Source: Sternotherus odoratus (taxonomy: Eukaryota > Chordata > Testudines > Kinosternidae). From it: DNA of 64,000 nt. This document shows positions 1-11,466 of the stretch, piece after piece. How positions within the stretch are numbered: the first letter of the stretch is position 1; each line of letters begins with the position of its first letter. The stretch lies in contig JAVMKO010000001.1 of assembly GCA_032164245.1 (NCBI GenBank), forward strand, positions 17,769,603 to 17,833,602, written 5' to 3'. Both the position numbers and the translations under genes were made by a program. Below the pieces are notes generated by a model. The model was not told where the DNA came from. It worked only from the letters and a program-made list of their open reading frames with translations, and ran no database searches.

Positions 1-732
1 TCCAAACTGACGGAACACGATGGGATGCCCTGTAATGAGATGCAACCAATTCTTGGGTTATTTTTTTCCCCTTTAACAAAAGCATTTATTTTTTGGATTA
101 GATACAGCACATCTGCTTTGCAACTGAATCTAAAATAGCTGCAAGTCTGGAAGAGACGGTATCAAATATGAGAAATGGCTAATTTCTTTTTAATATTGCA
201 CCATTTTATAACATTAATATTTCCAGAATAGCAGATCTTAACTGCTGAAAGCACAATTAACTTCCAGGATTTCTATCCTCCTGAGAGGTACCACCGAGAG
301 CAGAATGAAAGCACAAAGGCATAAAAGGGGATCCAAAGGCAGTATGTCTCCTAGTTGCAGTAATATGCAGATGTGGCCATTTAAGAGAAGAATGCTCTTA
401 GGGACAGGCATTTTTTACGGGTGTTCTGAGATCAGTGGAGTTAGGACCAGATTTCCCTGTGGATCTCTAGGCTCTGCAGAGTAAGAGATCCATGCTCTCT
501 CCTCATCCTCGAGAGAGAAGAATCTGATGAGTTTGCTATACACTAAAGTTCCTTGGGTGTTCAGATGACTTTTTTTCCCTTTCTGTTGGTTTTCCAATGG
601 GAGGGAAAAACATAGGCACACATATATAACTAGATGAATGATGAAGACTATAAATAAAAGTGGGAGATGCTTCCAGTTCCATATGCAGGGCCAGTTAGAT
701 AGGCAGAGCTGCAGGGTCTCAATGCATGGATG
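1..732. other. Upstream intron, no gene recognised
   Basis: AT-rich non-coding sequence at the start of the window. I see no splice-flanked exon, no long convincing reading frame and no repeat I can name. It presumably belongs to the intron preceding the exon at 7714. The 107-codon minus-strand frame at 415-738 has no recognisable domain and I do not treat it as a gene. Confidence 0.6.
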
Positions 733-1577
733 AGACAATGGTATAGTGAGGAGAGTTTAGATTTATTAGGACTCGGGGATGCTTTAGGGGGTGGGGGAGC
801 CTATGCAGGAAGGATGGGCTCCACCTAAACCAAAACAGAACCAGACTGCTGGCGCTTAAAATTAAAGAGGTCGTAGAACAGTTTTTAAACTAAGGGCTGG
901 CGGAAAGCCGACAGGTGCGGAGGAGCATGTGGTTCGGACATCCCCTAGGGGAGGGTCTATAAATGGAGATTCCCTATGTCCTAATGAGGAGAGGATGGAA
1001 AATGATAAAATACAGGGAAGATCTGATGAGAAACAGTCAAATAAAAAAAGTCCCATTCAATTATGTCATGTAATAGGAGACAGCCAAAAAATGATACGTT
1101 TTAAAAATGCTTGTATACTGATGCTAGAAGTCTAAATAATAAGAGTGCCCAGTATTAAAGGAGGATATTGCTATAGTAGGGATCACAGAAACTTGGTGGA
1201 ATGAGGATAATCAATGGGACAAAGTAATACCAGGGTGCAAAATATATTGGAAGGACAGAACAGATCGTGCTGGTGGGGGAGTGGCACTATGTGCAAAAGA
1301 AAGCATAAAATAAAGTAAAACCTTAAATGAACTAAATTGTACTATAGAATCTCTATGGATAGCATTTCCAAGCTTGAAAAATAAGAATATAGCAGTAGGG
1401 CTATATTAGAGACCACCTGACCAGGATGGTGTTAGTGACTCTGAAATGCTCAGGAAGATTAGAGAGGCTATTAAAATACAAAACTCAATAATAATAATGG
1501 GGGATTTCAACTATCCCCATATTGACTGGGTACATATCACCTCAGGAAGGGATGCTGAGATAAAGTTTCTTAACACC

Positions 1578-2107
1578 TGTTGCAGGGTACTTTTTTGAAT
1601 CCCGTAGAAATAAGGCTCTCACACAGTGGCTAGATGGAAAGTGGTGAGTTTATTGAAGGGTAGTGACATGACAACACCTGGGCCCCCCGACTGCAGGCTG
1701 TCACTGACGAGGGATTTGGCACACCCAAGCGATGTCCAGGAAAGGAGCCCAACCAACGAGGGTGTGTCAGCACAGATCTACCCATGCTCATTTGCATCTC
1801 ATATATACTCATATCTCATTAATAGCAAGCAGCAAGCAAATTGGTTGATTACACGCTGGTTAGCACTTGTTGATTATATGCCGTCCTGCCTCAGTTTACC
1901 TATTTGGTTTCACACGCACTCGTTCTCACACAGACGGGGTAAACACTCACACAGCTGAGAAACTGTTCTCAGACACATACACAAGATAACAGAAATACAA
2001 GGCCATTCTCAGACTGATACCACCATTATGCCCTCCCCTGGAGTTGACTCAGAAGCGTAACTACGCCCCCTGCCCATTACCATCACAATAATCTTCTGGT
2101 CACTACA
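1578..2107 (-). mobile_element. Solo LTR (ERV-like) inside the old CR1
   Basis: A 530-bp insertion starting TG and ending CA, flanked by the perfect 5-bp duplication ACACC (1573-1577 and 2108-2112). Removing it restores continuous CR1 sequence. On the minus strand it has a TATA-like stretch (plus-strand ATATATA near 1801) and an AATAAA signal (plus-strand TTTATT at 1649-1654) close to its 3' end, which is the expected LTR order. No internal retroviral genes are present, so it is a solo LTR left by recombination between two LTRs. The family was not named. Confidence 0.85.
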
Positions 2108-2187
2108 ACACCTTAAATGACTGCTTCTTGGAGCAGCTAGTCCTGGAACCCACAAGAGGAGAGGCAATTCTAGATTTAGTCTTAAGT

Positions 2188-2383
2188 CATTGGTTCTCAA
2201 ACTGGGGGTCGTGACCTGGTACGTGGGTGGTTGAGAGCCCCGACCCCTGCGCCGGGTTGCCAGCCCTGACCCTGACCCCTGTGCCAGGTGTTTTTAATGG
2301 TGTTTTTAATTTCTAAGGGGGGTCGCACTCAGAGGCTTGGTGTTTGAAAGGGGTCACCAATACAAAAAGTTTGAGAATCACAG
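2188..2383. mobile_element. Non-autonomous hAT element (MITE)
   Basis: A 196-bp element whose ends resemble the hAT consensus CAGTGGTTCTCAAAC. The left end reads CATTGGTTCTCAAACTG and the right end TTTGAGAATCACAG. The perfect 8-bp duplication TCTTAAGT flanks it (2180-2187 and 2384-2391), as expected for hAT transposition. It carries no transposase and lies within the old CR1, so it inserted after that CR1. Confidence 0.92.
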
Positions 2384-2645
2384 TCTTAAGTGGAGCACAG
2401 GATCAGGTCCAAGAGGCGAATATAGCTGGACCGCTTGGTAATAATGACCAAAATATAATTAAATTTAACATCCCTGTGGCAGGGAAAGCTCCACAGCGGC
2501 CCAACACTGTAACATTTTGGAAAGGAGAACTACAAAAAATGAGGAGGTTAGTGAAACAGAAATTAAAAGGGACAGTACCGAAAGTAAGATCCCTGCAAGC
2601 TGAGTGGAAACTTTTTAAAGACAACTTAATAGAGGCTGGTTAAAA

Positions 2646-3610
2646 GACAGGGAACAAAGGGTAGGAATAAATGGAACTTTTTCAGAATGGAGAGGGGTAA
2701 CTAGTGGTGTTCCCCAAGGGTCAGTCCTGGGACCGATCCTATTCAACTTATTTATAAATGATTTGGAGGAAGGGGTAAACAGTGATGTGGGAAAGTTTGC
2801 AGATGATACTAAACTGCTCAAAGTAGTAAGGACCAAAGCAGACTGTGAAGAACTTCAAAAAGATCTCACTAAACTAAGTGATTGGGCAACAAAATGGCAA
2901 ATGAAATTTAATGTGGATAAATGTAAAGTCATACACATTGGAAAAAATAACCCCAACTATACATACAATATGATGGGGCTAATTTAGCTACAACCAATCA
3001 GGAAAAAGACCTGGGAGTCATTGTGGATAGTTCTCTGAAGGCATCCACGCAGTGTGCAGCGGCAGTCAAAAAAGCAAACAGGATGTTAGGAATCATTAAA
3101 AAAGGGATAGAGAATAAGTCGGAGAATATCTTATTGCCCTTATATAAATCCATGGTGCGCCCACATCTTGAATACTGCGTACAAATGTGGTGTCCTCATC
3201 TCAAAAAGGATATAGTGGCACTAGAAAAGGTTCAGAGAAGGGCAACTAAAATGATTAGGGGTTTGGAACGGGTCCCATATGAAGAGAGATTAAAGAGGCT
3301 AGGACTTTTTAGCTTGGAAAAGAGGAGACTAAGGGGGGATATGATAGAGGTATATAAAATTATGAGTGGTGTGGAGGAAGTAAATAAGGAAAAGTTATTT
3401 ACTTGTTCCCAAAATAGAAGAACTAGGGGCCACTCAATAAAATTGCCGTGCAGCAGGTTTAAAACAAATAAAAGGAAGTTCTTCTTCACACAGCGCACAG
3501 TCAACCTGTGGAACTCCTTACCTGAGGAGGCTGTGAAGGCTAGGACTATAACAGGGTTTAAAAGAGAGCTGGATAAATTAATGGAGGCTAAGTCCATAAA
3601 TGGCTATTAG
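2646..3610 (+). pseudogene. CR1 ORF2 fragment, reverse transcriptase C-terminal half
   Basis: This decayed frame encodes the RT motif GVPQGSVLGPILFNLFIND near 2704-2760, then the catalytic FADD box at 2796-2807 (the CR1 version of YxDD). The thumb and C-terminal region follow, ending in MEAKSINGY and a stop at 3608-3610. The frame shifts between about 2985 and 3020, so it is not translated as one protein. The endonuclease and N-terminal RT are absent because of 5' truncation. Confidence 0.9.
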
Positions 3611-3792
3611 CCGGGATGGGTAATGAATGGTGTCCCTAGCCTCTGTCTGTCAGAGGGGGGTGATGGATGGCAGGAGAGAGATCGCTTAATCATACCTGTT
3701 AGGTTCACTCACTCCGGGGCACCTGGCATTGGCCACTGTCGGTAGACAGGATGCTGGGCTAGATGGACCTTTGGTCTGACCCAGTATGGCCG

Positions 3793-3824
3793 TTCTTATG
3801 TTCTTATGTTCTTATGTTCTTATG
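3793..3824 (+). repeat. CR1 3' terminal TTCTTATG repeats
   Basis: Four exact tandem copies of the octamer TTCTTATG at the 3' end of the younger CR1. CR1 elements end in short octamer repeats rather than poly(A), and the 3' end is thought to be recognised by the reverse transcriptase. The older host CR1 ends in a different unit (ATTCTA-like, 4626-4648), so two CR1 lineages are represented. Confidence 0.9.
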
Positions 3825-4650
3825 TAGGCTCAACTTAAATGTATATCCCAATTTAAAAAACATAAGGGAACCAAAAAAGGGGTACCATGGTTAAATAACA
3901 AAGTAAAAGAAGCAGTGAGAGGCAAAACAGCATTCTTTAAAAAGTGGAAGATAAATCCAAATGAGGAAAATAGAAAAGAGCATAAACTCTGGCAACTGAA
4001 CTGTAAAAATATAATTAGAAAGACCAAAAAGGATTTTGAAGAACAGCTAGCCAAAGATTCCAAAACTAATAGCATTTTAAAAAAAATACATCAGAAGCAG
4101 AAAGCCTGCTAAATAGCCAGTAGGACCACTGGACGATCGATATGCTAAAGGGGCACTCACAGATGATAGTCCATTGCGGAGAAACTAAATGAATTCTTTG
4201 CATCGGTCTTCACTGTTGAGGACGTGAGGGAGATTCCCAGACATGACCCATTCTTTTTGGGTGACAGATCTGAGGAACTGTCTCAAATTTAACAAGTCTC
4301 CGGGACCTGATCGTATTCACTCAAGAGTTCTGAAGGAACTTAAATGTGAAATTGCATTGCTACTAACTGTCATCTATAACCAGGAGTAATGGTCTAAAGT
4401 TACAAAGGGGGAGGTTTAGGTTGGATATTAGGAAAAGAAAAGTTTACTAGGAGAGTGGTGAAGCACTGGAATGAGTTACCTAGGAAGGTGGTGGAATCTG
4501 CTTCCTTGGAGGTTTTTAAGGTCAGGCTTGACAAAGCCCTGGCTGGGATGATTTACTTGGGGATTGGTCCCGCTTTGAGCAGGGGGTTGGACTAGATGAC
4601 CTCCTGAGGTCCCTTCCAACCCTGATATTCTAGGATTCTATCATTCTAAA

Positions 4651-5771
4651 TGGTGGCATAGTCTTCCAAGGAATATTTTGGCAAATCCATTGAAAAGTGG
4701 GCTAACTAAAGTTCTAGAAAATGGACTAGGAGGAACCAAGACTGCACTGTCAGGGGGATCGAATAGGTGACCTGGTAGAAATTAAAGATGGCCTGTGTTC
4801 TTATCTGATCATAGGAAATTGCCTTTTCCATCACTACTGCGGGGGAGGGATGTGTTCCTGATTTAAAGATCTTAGTCCAGATTCTTTTCACAGAGTTTCT
4901 GTTTCATGCAGCAGAAGAGGCTATTACCAAGCTTGGGAGGTGGTGAGATGGTGGGGGAATGTGGTGCCCCTGGGGGAGGACGTGGGGCTGTGGATTTGGG
5001 GAAGGGGTTGGAATAGGCGCAGGGAAAGGACAGAGTTGGGGCAGAGGTGGGTGCGAGCCCTCACTGGCACCAGGTAGAGTCAGCGCCTATGAGGAAGGCT
5101 GAATCTCCCCATCATTATAGACCAGTGATAAGCAATTTAATTAACTGTTTGTATACAACATTACTGTATTATAAAAGTGTATCAAGTCAGGTATTTTCTG
5201 CCAATGATATAGTGGTGATTAACATCCTACTGAAATGTATATATTAACACTATATGAGGAAAAATGGATGCTAGATGATACTGTACTTTAAAGTCTGTGA
5301 CCAAACACAGGGAGAAACAGTTGCATTCTCTTCTGCCTGGGAGGGAACCTATCTGCCTGCTTCCAACAAAATTAAACAAAGTTTGACCAAAAACAATGGA
5401 AGCAAGGTCATTGAACTTTGGAAGATATAATCAAGGACAGAAGCCATCTTTGGCATTCATCATGAGAGACACATGCAAGGGGTCAGGGCTCTTGCAAGCC
5501 GAGAATAATGAGTCCATCAGTCAAAGGGGTTGAAGTCTCTGGGAATGGAAAATTAGTAAGGAAATGACCTTGAACAAAGACTGTAGTTGGTTAAGTAAGG
5601 TCTTAGCCATTAGAAAGTGCATTTTTGCTTTTTTGTGTGTTTGTAGCCCTTTCTAACTTTATTCCTTCTACTTGGTGTCACTTAACTCTGTCCTTTTGTT
5701 AATAAACATATTTTATTTTTACAGTAAACAGTGCTCTGCTTGAAGGGAAGAGTGCATTTACTCCAGTTAAG
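4651..5771. other. Intron; possible LTR-like repeat at about 5200-5725
   Basis: No gene seen. From about 5200 the sequence resembles a recurrent turtle retroelement 3' region, ending in a T-rich stretch with AATAAA at about 5701-5706. Its boundaries and class cannot be set by eye. The G-rich stretch 4940-5060 is repetitive-looking but unassigned. Confidence 0.4.
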
Positions 5772-5774
5772 TTA

Positions 5775-6028
5775 GCCTTGTATACAAAGGGAAAAGTCAA
5801 TCTAAGCTTCGCAATTTGAGTTATGTGAATAGTGTAACTCAAATCGATATAACTTAGATCTGCTGACTGCCAGGTCCACACTATGCAACGCTCTCCTGTC
5901 GACTCCCCTTTCTCTTCTTGATCAGGTGGAGTACAGGAGACAATAGGAGAGTGATCGACGGTTGATTTAGTGGGTCTTCACTAGACCTGTTAAACTGACC
6001 ACCGATGGCGTCAAGTGTAGACAAGCCC
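5775..6028. mobile_element. Harbinger-type MITE
   Basis: A 254-bp element with imperfect terminal inverted repeats (GCCTTGTATACA at the left, GTGTAGACAAGCCC at the right) and a TTA duplication on both sides (5772-5774 and 6029-6031). TTA duplications and GGGCTTGTCTACAC-type ends fit PIF/Harbinger MITEs, which are common in reptile genomes. There is no coding capacity. A related element lies at 34400-34659. Confidence 0.75.
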
Positions 6029-6031
6029 TTA

Positions 6032-7713
6032 ATAAGTTGTAATATGCTTTTATCTCTTTAAAGGAGGAAAGGAACCTTAATATCTCTCTGAATGGCCCAG
6101 GAGGTGGCTGGACTTTGCAGAGCATGTGGCTTAGGGAAAATTCATGGTGGGGTTGTGTTGAGGTCACCCTCCAAATGGTAGCCAAAGCTGGTGGAAAACA
6201 GGGAAATTGACTGGTGTGTTGCTGGCAGGCTGCTGTGTTCGGAGTTGTTGGAGAAAGGCTGAAGTTATACGCAATCACTCAGGGCATGCTAGTCACTGAG
6301 ACAGCCTGTTCATGTGCCTCAATTGATTTGTGATACATAATAGTATAATGACGATAATCCCCAACGATTCTGGAATTTTAATTGCTGCATTCTCCGACCT
6401 ATCAGTGCTACCTATTTGAAAAACAAAACAAAATATCTCCTTACTGGGACAAATGCCCTGGTTTACATGGAGGGCAAATGACCTTGTGCCAGTTAGATAA
6501 AGGACTGTGATCTATATTCCTAGGAGGTTGACCTTGTTCACATGGCATTGAAGTGAAATCCAAAGCATATGCCCTGTGTGCAGCTGCTATGCGGAGTGAT
6601 TTACATCTCTTCTGGCTTAGCTTCTCTTTAGTGATCAGAGCTGAAGCTTCAGCTGAATCAAAGCCATCCAACAGTGTTGTTACTCTGCATCTGCTGTTGT
6701 GACCGAGGCTGAGAGAATCTCGCTAGGTCAAATCCCCACTAGCTGCCTCATGCCTATGTTTGGGTTCTGCATAGCAACTGGGGAGGTGAAATCCATTCCA
6801 GCAACCTGGCAGGAGGGTGAAGGGCTATTTTGTGGTCCCTGCTACTCCATCCTGGATCACAATCTAAGGGGACTCTTTGTCCCCATTCATTGTATAGGGA
6901 ACCAGGGCAAATAACTCAGCTTTGAGGATCACAGTGTTGTTCCTGTGATTTTCTTGGCACCTAAAAGTGGGACCGTACCATAGTTCGTAATAATAAGTGC
7001 TGACAGTATGATAAGATAACAGGTGGCCTGGTCACTATAGACAACCCAATGAGAGATACAACTGCAGAAAAGTTCACCTGACACTTGAAGACAGAATCAA
7101 AATACAACTGGGAGCCTATTCAGTCTCTATACCAGTTAGTCTCTAACCTCTCTGCGGAAGCTGTCAGCTAGTGCTAATTGTGGTGATGGGTTTTGTGACA
7201 GAAACTCTTGTCTAGAATATGCGGGGACCACCATGCAGTCTACAGATGTTAACAAAATTGGTTGGCATAAGACCAGGCTAAATTTGAGCTAACAAAAGAG
7301 ATTCACATTAACTTATGTCTCAGTATTGGTGGCATATTCCAAAAGGTCAAATAGGTTACTTTTTCAACAATCCAGAGCAAGGCTCTTGTGCCCTCTAAAC
7401 AACCATTTTCATGTGTCCAGACTTTTTGCCCTTTTTTTGATGATAGGTCATTGTATGCTGCTTCCTCACCGTGCTGGGCTTTTACAAGGCAGACAACTTC
7501 TATGAGAGTATGAGAGAGAGAGTGTGTGTGAGAGACAGAGAGAGAGAGAGAGAATGGGGATGTCTAAAGCAGAGAAACAGCAATATCAAGGGGACTTCAG
7601 CATCAATCTGCCTCCTGGAGATAATCTGTCAGCCTGCATTTGTGTTTGTGATCGTCATAACTATTTGCCATTGATCTGATGGGATGCCTCTTTCTCTCTT
7701 TTTATTTCTGTAG
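6032..7713. other. Intron, mostly unique sequence
   Basis: No gene or named repeat recognised apart from a GA-rich microsatellite at 7512-7553. The last part (about 7689-7713) is the polypyrimidine tract and AG acceptor of the exon starting at 7714. Confidence 0.55.
7512..7553. repeat. GA/GT-rich microsatellite
   Basis: Mixed GA and GT dinucleotide runs. The low-complexity frame across it (7471-7674) reads ERVCVRDREREREW and is not a gene. Confidence 0.85.
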
Positions 7714-7795
7714 AATAAAGTCATGGGTGGAGAAAATGCAAGAGGATCTTGTAACGTTGGCAAGAAGCGCAAGTGGGGTGGACGAGCTTGCCATG
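7714..7795 (+). CDS. CACNA2D1: Calcium channel alpha-2/delta exon (exon 2-like)
   Basis: An internal coding exon of a voltage-gated calcium channel alpha-2/delta subunit, the extracellular GPI-anchored auxiliary protein that promotes channel trafficking and binds gabapentinoids. After one base of a split codon, the frame reads [20 protein letters not shown] followed by GVDELAM. It aligns without gaps to the region just after the signal peptide of human CACNA2D1 ([15 protein letters not shown]... from memory). Splice sites are strong: a pyrimidine tract and CTGTAG before 7714, and ATG|GTGAGT at 7795/7796. The exon ends in phase 0 and joins the phase-0 exon at 33358. A second AG at 7719-7720 could also act as acceptor, but homology includes the IK residues upstream of it. 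About 7 of 25 residues differ from human, so a D1-like paralogue remains possible. Confidence 0.85.
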
Positions 7796-7801
7796 GTGAG
7801 T

Positions 7802-8689
7802 CTAAATGGGTAGAGCCTCTGTCTGCGAAAACTAGAACAGTCTAAAATGGACGCTGCTCATCATGTAGGGGAAACAAGTAATTCATCCTATCCTCACAAT
7901 GATTTCTTTTGGAATGAAAGCCCACAGTAGCCCTTTTCTCTACTGTTTACTTAGTAGGAAATGAATAATGGAGACATCCATCAATTCACTCTTTTTATGT
8001 TGAAGCTAATATTTAATCAGCTTTGCAGTACCAGGCATAAGGTTTATGATTATTACAACACCCACACACAATAGCACAGCTCCTTTTACATTGTATATTT
8101 GTCCAATATGGTATCCAGGAAGCAACTATTCAAGGAAAGTTCATGGAAAGCTCTCTGTTTTGAAAGAGAAGGCCAGTTTTCTGACATATAAATTACCTGA
8201 ACTGAAGAAGCCTTTGTTGGCTAGATTTCTATGGAGGGGAATGATAACTATCTAATGTTCTTTAGCTATACTACTTTAATCAAGAGCATATTTTACAGAA
8301 GGAACAAATTATTATTATTTTTATTATGGAAAAGAGGTATCCATGTTACTATACATACTATTATCACACACACAAAAATAAATTAAAAGAACATTATTAA
8401 GGTTGCGAAGTCAAGCACTCAAAAGTTAGGAAATGCTAGAATAAAGGTTTCATGTGCAACCTTAATTCAGCCTCCTTGTGTATGCACTGTGATACAGTCT
8501 TTAATTTCATGGTCACACACTATTTATTCCATAAGGCCTCTGCCCCAGTCAGTTCATAGAATAGATAAGCTCTGAATATGAATCAAGGTTACGCAGGGAA
8601 GGGGACCGTTGTTTGAAGGTAGTACCTACACCATTTGTAGTAGAATTTGGAAGGTGTATAGTGCATGAGGCAGGAGAACTCAGTTTTCT
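7802..8689 (+). other. Intron, nothing recognised
   Basis: AT-rich intronic sequence. The 69-codon plus-strand frame at 8046-8255 shows no homology I can name and no splice context, so it is not called. Confidence 0.5.
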
Positions 8690-9240
8690 TGTGTAGCCAT
8701 TCCTAGTTCATCCCTCCTCCAAACCCCCATCTCCATACCCAGCCAGTCCAAGGTTTCCTCTCCTGGCTTCTCTTCCAATCTCTCTCTCCCTCACCCTGGC
8801 CTCCAGTCATACCCCTCTTAGCTCCCATGTTCCCAGTTCCAATCTTCCTTCCAGGATTTTTATCCAATCTCAGTGTCCCCACGCAGTTCTTTCCCCTCAT
8901 CCTGCCTTCTTGACAGATCTCTCTCCTCTCCTTCATCACCTTCTCCCCCCTACGTATTAGTCCTAATCTCCATAGCCAGCCAGTCTGAGTCTGCTGCCTA
9001 ACTCTTCATCTGATTTAAGTCTCCCGCATTTCCTATCCTTTGTCCGGTGTCTCTTCCCAACTCGTCACAGTCTCCCTTCTCACCATAATTCACAGTCCTA
9101 GTTCCCCATCCCGAAGCTGCTTGTCCCAATGTGTTTCTTTCCTCCTCTCTGGTCTGGATTTTATCCCCTCTGCATGAGACTCAGATGGATTCCTCCTCCG
9201 TGCAGCCTGGGCCTAGTGGAAGATGCAGGGTCATAGGAAG
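8690..9240. repeat. Pyrimidine-rich degenerate repeat
   Basis: About 550 bp in which phrases such as CTCCTGGCTTC, CCCATCTCC and CCAGTCC recur at irregular spacing, giving a strong C/T bias on the plus strand. It looks like an old degenerate tandem array seen in other reptile sequences. I cannot assign a class, and no TSD was found. Confidence 0.45.
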
Positions 9241-9769
9241 CATAGGAGAAACAGCCTCTCTACTTAGATGCCTGGACTAAGAACAGCTCATAGCAGCCCT
9301 GAACTACAATTGCGGGCAAAATCCTGTTTAGCTGCAGCTTGGAACATGCCCAGTGAACAGAGAATCTTTGAGAAAACAACTGCTAAAATCTAAGAACCCT
9401 CTACTGAGCACGTTCGATCTGCAGTTCTTCAAGGATCAGAATTTGGACAAATTAGGATGAAGTTTCCAAGGGACCACATAAAGAACATCTGTCAAACAAA
9501 AGCTCCAAAGCATGGAAGTGCTAGAATTGTTAAAAGAAAAAGTGTCTAGAATATTTTAATATGGGCATACAACATATTTATCCATATTTCTTTCTTGGAA
9601 ATTGCTGAACCCTTTTGGATGAAATTTTAAAAAGGAAAATATCAGCCTGAGGCAGACACCAGGAATGGAAAATTTCAGCCCAAATGCATATAACTTGGCC
9701 ACTGTCACTCTGAGTGCAGAAGTGGGGCCCCCACAAGGATTTTAAAAATTAATACTTGTCACTCCAGGC

Positions 9770-10570
9770 TTGTATTACATTCCCAAGAGTACAGATTTTA
9801 TCTGACCTTGGCTTGGTAAATGTTGCCACCACCCAAATGCAAAACAACAACAACAAACAAACCAACCTTTGAACCAAGGAAAGAGCACTTGGGAATTCTT
9901 CCCTATGGGGTACCCTCAAGTCCTTTCATCCCCCTTCCAGGGAAGAGCTGTGGCTACCAGATAATCAAACAACATGCACCAACCTTTTAGGACACCAAAA
10001 ATCCAATCCTGTTCTTTAAAAAGGTAATTTTTTATTAAAAAGAAAAAGGAAAAATTTACACCCGGAAGTTAGGCTTTTTGCTAGATCTTAAAAGAAACAA
10101 TTCCAAAAATTAAGCACCCATACTTGCTTTTTGGGGGGTTCACCTTAAAGGTTACAAGCAGACAAAAGCATCAGGGGTTAGCACAAAGCCAAAATAAAAA
10201 ATAAATCTGATTGTGTGTGTCTAAACATTTTCTATCCAAATAATTTCTTCTAGGAATGGAAAATGAATTTTTATATCTGGTTCAAGACTTACACAGCACT
10301 GCTGCTCGGTCTCTGCAGCCCAGAGAACAACAGACAAACAGAAAGTTTCTTTCCCAATTTAAAAAAGTTCTACCTTCCTCTTGGCTCTTTTGGTCAGGTG
10401 CCTACTCTTTTTTTTACCTACGGGCTTGCTAACCCTTCACAGGAAAAGCAAGCAGAGAACAGACAACAAGAGGCATTTTACAAGGGGTGGCTGGCTGGGT
10501 GGGTGTTCATCAAAAGGAGCTACTCCTCCGTCTCCCTTCATGTATCACAACCCTAGTCTTGCTGTATGAG
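9770..10570 (-). mobile_element. Probable LTR-like repeat, minus strand
   Basis: This stretch resembles a recurrent turtle interspersed repeat that reads naturally on the minus strand, including an AATAAA-type signal (plus-strand TTTTTTATTAAAAAG near 10027). I could not define TG/CA ends or a TSD, so the limits and the LTR class are tentative. The two overlapping plus-strand frames at 10263-10569 are not convincing genes. Confidence 0.45.
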
Positions 10571-10705
10571 AGATTAACATATATTAAAGATAAAGCACTT
10601 GTGAATTCAGCAGTTAGGGTCGGCTAACACTTTTATTCAAAGAACCTGCTTTCCATTGCTCATAGCTTTTTGAAACATGAAGCTTTTAGGCTAAATTTCC
10701 AGGGC

Positions 10706-10768
10706 GAAGGTCTGACCCAAAGCCAATGGAAATACTTCTGTTGACTTCAAAGGGCTTTCAATCAGCCC
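10706..10768. repeat. Short palindromic interspersed repeat
   Basis: A small imperfect inverted repeat containing the phrases CCAAAGCCAATGGAA and TTGACTTCAAAGGGCTTT, which are typical of very short foldback elements in sauropsid genomes. No TSD identified. Confidence 0.4.
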
Positions 10769-11236
10769 TCTAGTCTCCACACTTTTGGGAAACTTTAAGA
10801 GGAAAATAGTTGTCTTTTTTTTTTTTTTGAGGAGAGAATGATGAGATTTTAAAAAGAATACACTGTTTCTATTATAAAATAATAGTCATGACTTTTTGTG
10901 AGCAGCTGTAGCACTGGAGTGCTTGGAGGGTGGGGGAAAATGGGGGAGATAGCTGTAAATTGGCCAGCAAATAGGCTTTAGGAAGGATAAGTGTCTCTGT
11001 GTTCTAGAGAAATATCCATTCTGCTTTGGCCAAGCGATAAGGGTTTGAAAATCACAACTAGCACATATTCTAGATTTTTAATAATTTTAGTCAGTGCAAA
11101 GACACCTGCTGAGTTCAGTGGGAATTACTGCATCCTTCCTAGTGCTATACTCACCCATTTGTGTCACTAGGATTTCTGGGGGCATATCCCATGATTCTTT
11201 GTGCTGCAGCTTAATATTAAATACTTGCAATAAACT

Positions 11237-11466
11237 CAGAGAGGTAGCCGTTTTAGTCTGGAATAGCAGAGGTAACAAAGTCCTGTGGCACCTTAAAGAC
11301 TAACTATAAAGTTTTGAAGCATAAGCTTTCATGGGCTAATACCCACTTCGTCGGATGCAAGCAGTGGTCCACTGCTTGCATCCGACGAAGTGGGTATTAG
11401 CCCACGAAAGCTTATGCTTCAAAACTTTATAGTTAGTCTTTAAGGTGCCACAGGACTTTGTTACCT
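11237..11466. mobile_element. Penelope-like element 3' ends arranged as a palindrome
   Basis: Two Penelope-like (PLE) 3'-end segments lie in opposite orientation. The arms 11270-11367 and 11369-11466 are 98 bp each around a single central base (11368), with one mismatch. The left side carries 33 extra bases (11237-11269, including GAGGTAGCCGTTTTAGTCTG) that are absent on the right. The exact 12-bp duplication TTGCAATAAACT flanks the unit (11225-11236 and 11467-11478), so both halves went in as a single insertion. The same 3'-end sequence adjoins a GIY-YIG endonuclease frame at 24788-25583, which is the basis for the PLE assignment. Confidence 0.85.

Larger units (their letters stand above)
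2638..3825 (+). mobile_element. Younger 5'-truncated CR1 nested in the old CR1
   Basis: A second CR1, better preserved than its host. It holds the RT core through the ORF2 C-terminus, a 3' UTR and four perfect TTCTTATG units (3793-3824). The 5-bp repeat AGGCT flanks it (2633-2637 and 3826-3830). Reading across the two flanks restores the linker of the older CR1, which shows that this copy came later. CR1 duplications are short and variable, so the 5-bp repeat is supportive but not conclusive. Confidence 0.9.
733..4650 (+). mobile_element. Old CR1 LINE, near full span but decayed and interrupted
   Basis: A CR1 non-LTR retrotransposon in sense orientation. The 5' part (about 733-1130) matches the CR1 leader I recall from turtles. 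An endonuclease domain follows, with the MGDFNYPHIDW motif at 1497-1529, then EN-RT linker sequence (to 2637 and again from 3831 to about 4110). The start of the reverse transcriptase is seen as KSPGPDRIHSRVLKEL near 4290-4340. The RT core is then missing, and the CR1 3' region at 4391-4650 ends in ATTCTA-type units. Stops and frameshifts make it dead; for example a TAG replaces a tyrosine before the RPPDQDG motif near 1408. Three later elements sit inside it: 1578-2107, 2188-2383 and 2638-3825. The 5' limit is approximate. Confidence 0.88.

Noticed and set aside
2009..2200. Possible minus-strand gene of 63 codons
   Set aside because: Spans the LTR/CR1 junction, so it is a chimera of unrelated repeats.
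7719..7720. Alternative acceptor AG for the first exon (exon start 7721)
   Set aside because: The polypyrimidine tract leads into the AG at 7712-7713, and the IK residues before 7721 match the family, so 7714 is preferred. The alternative cannot be fully excluded.
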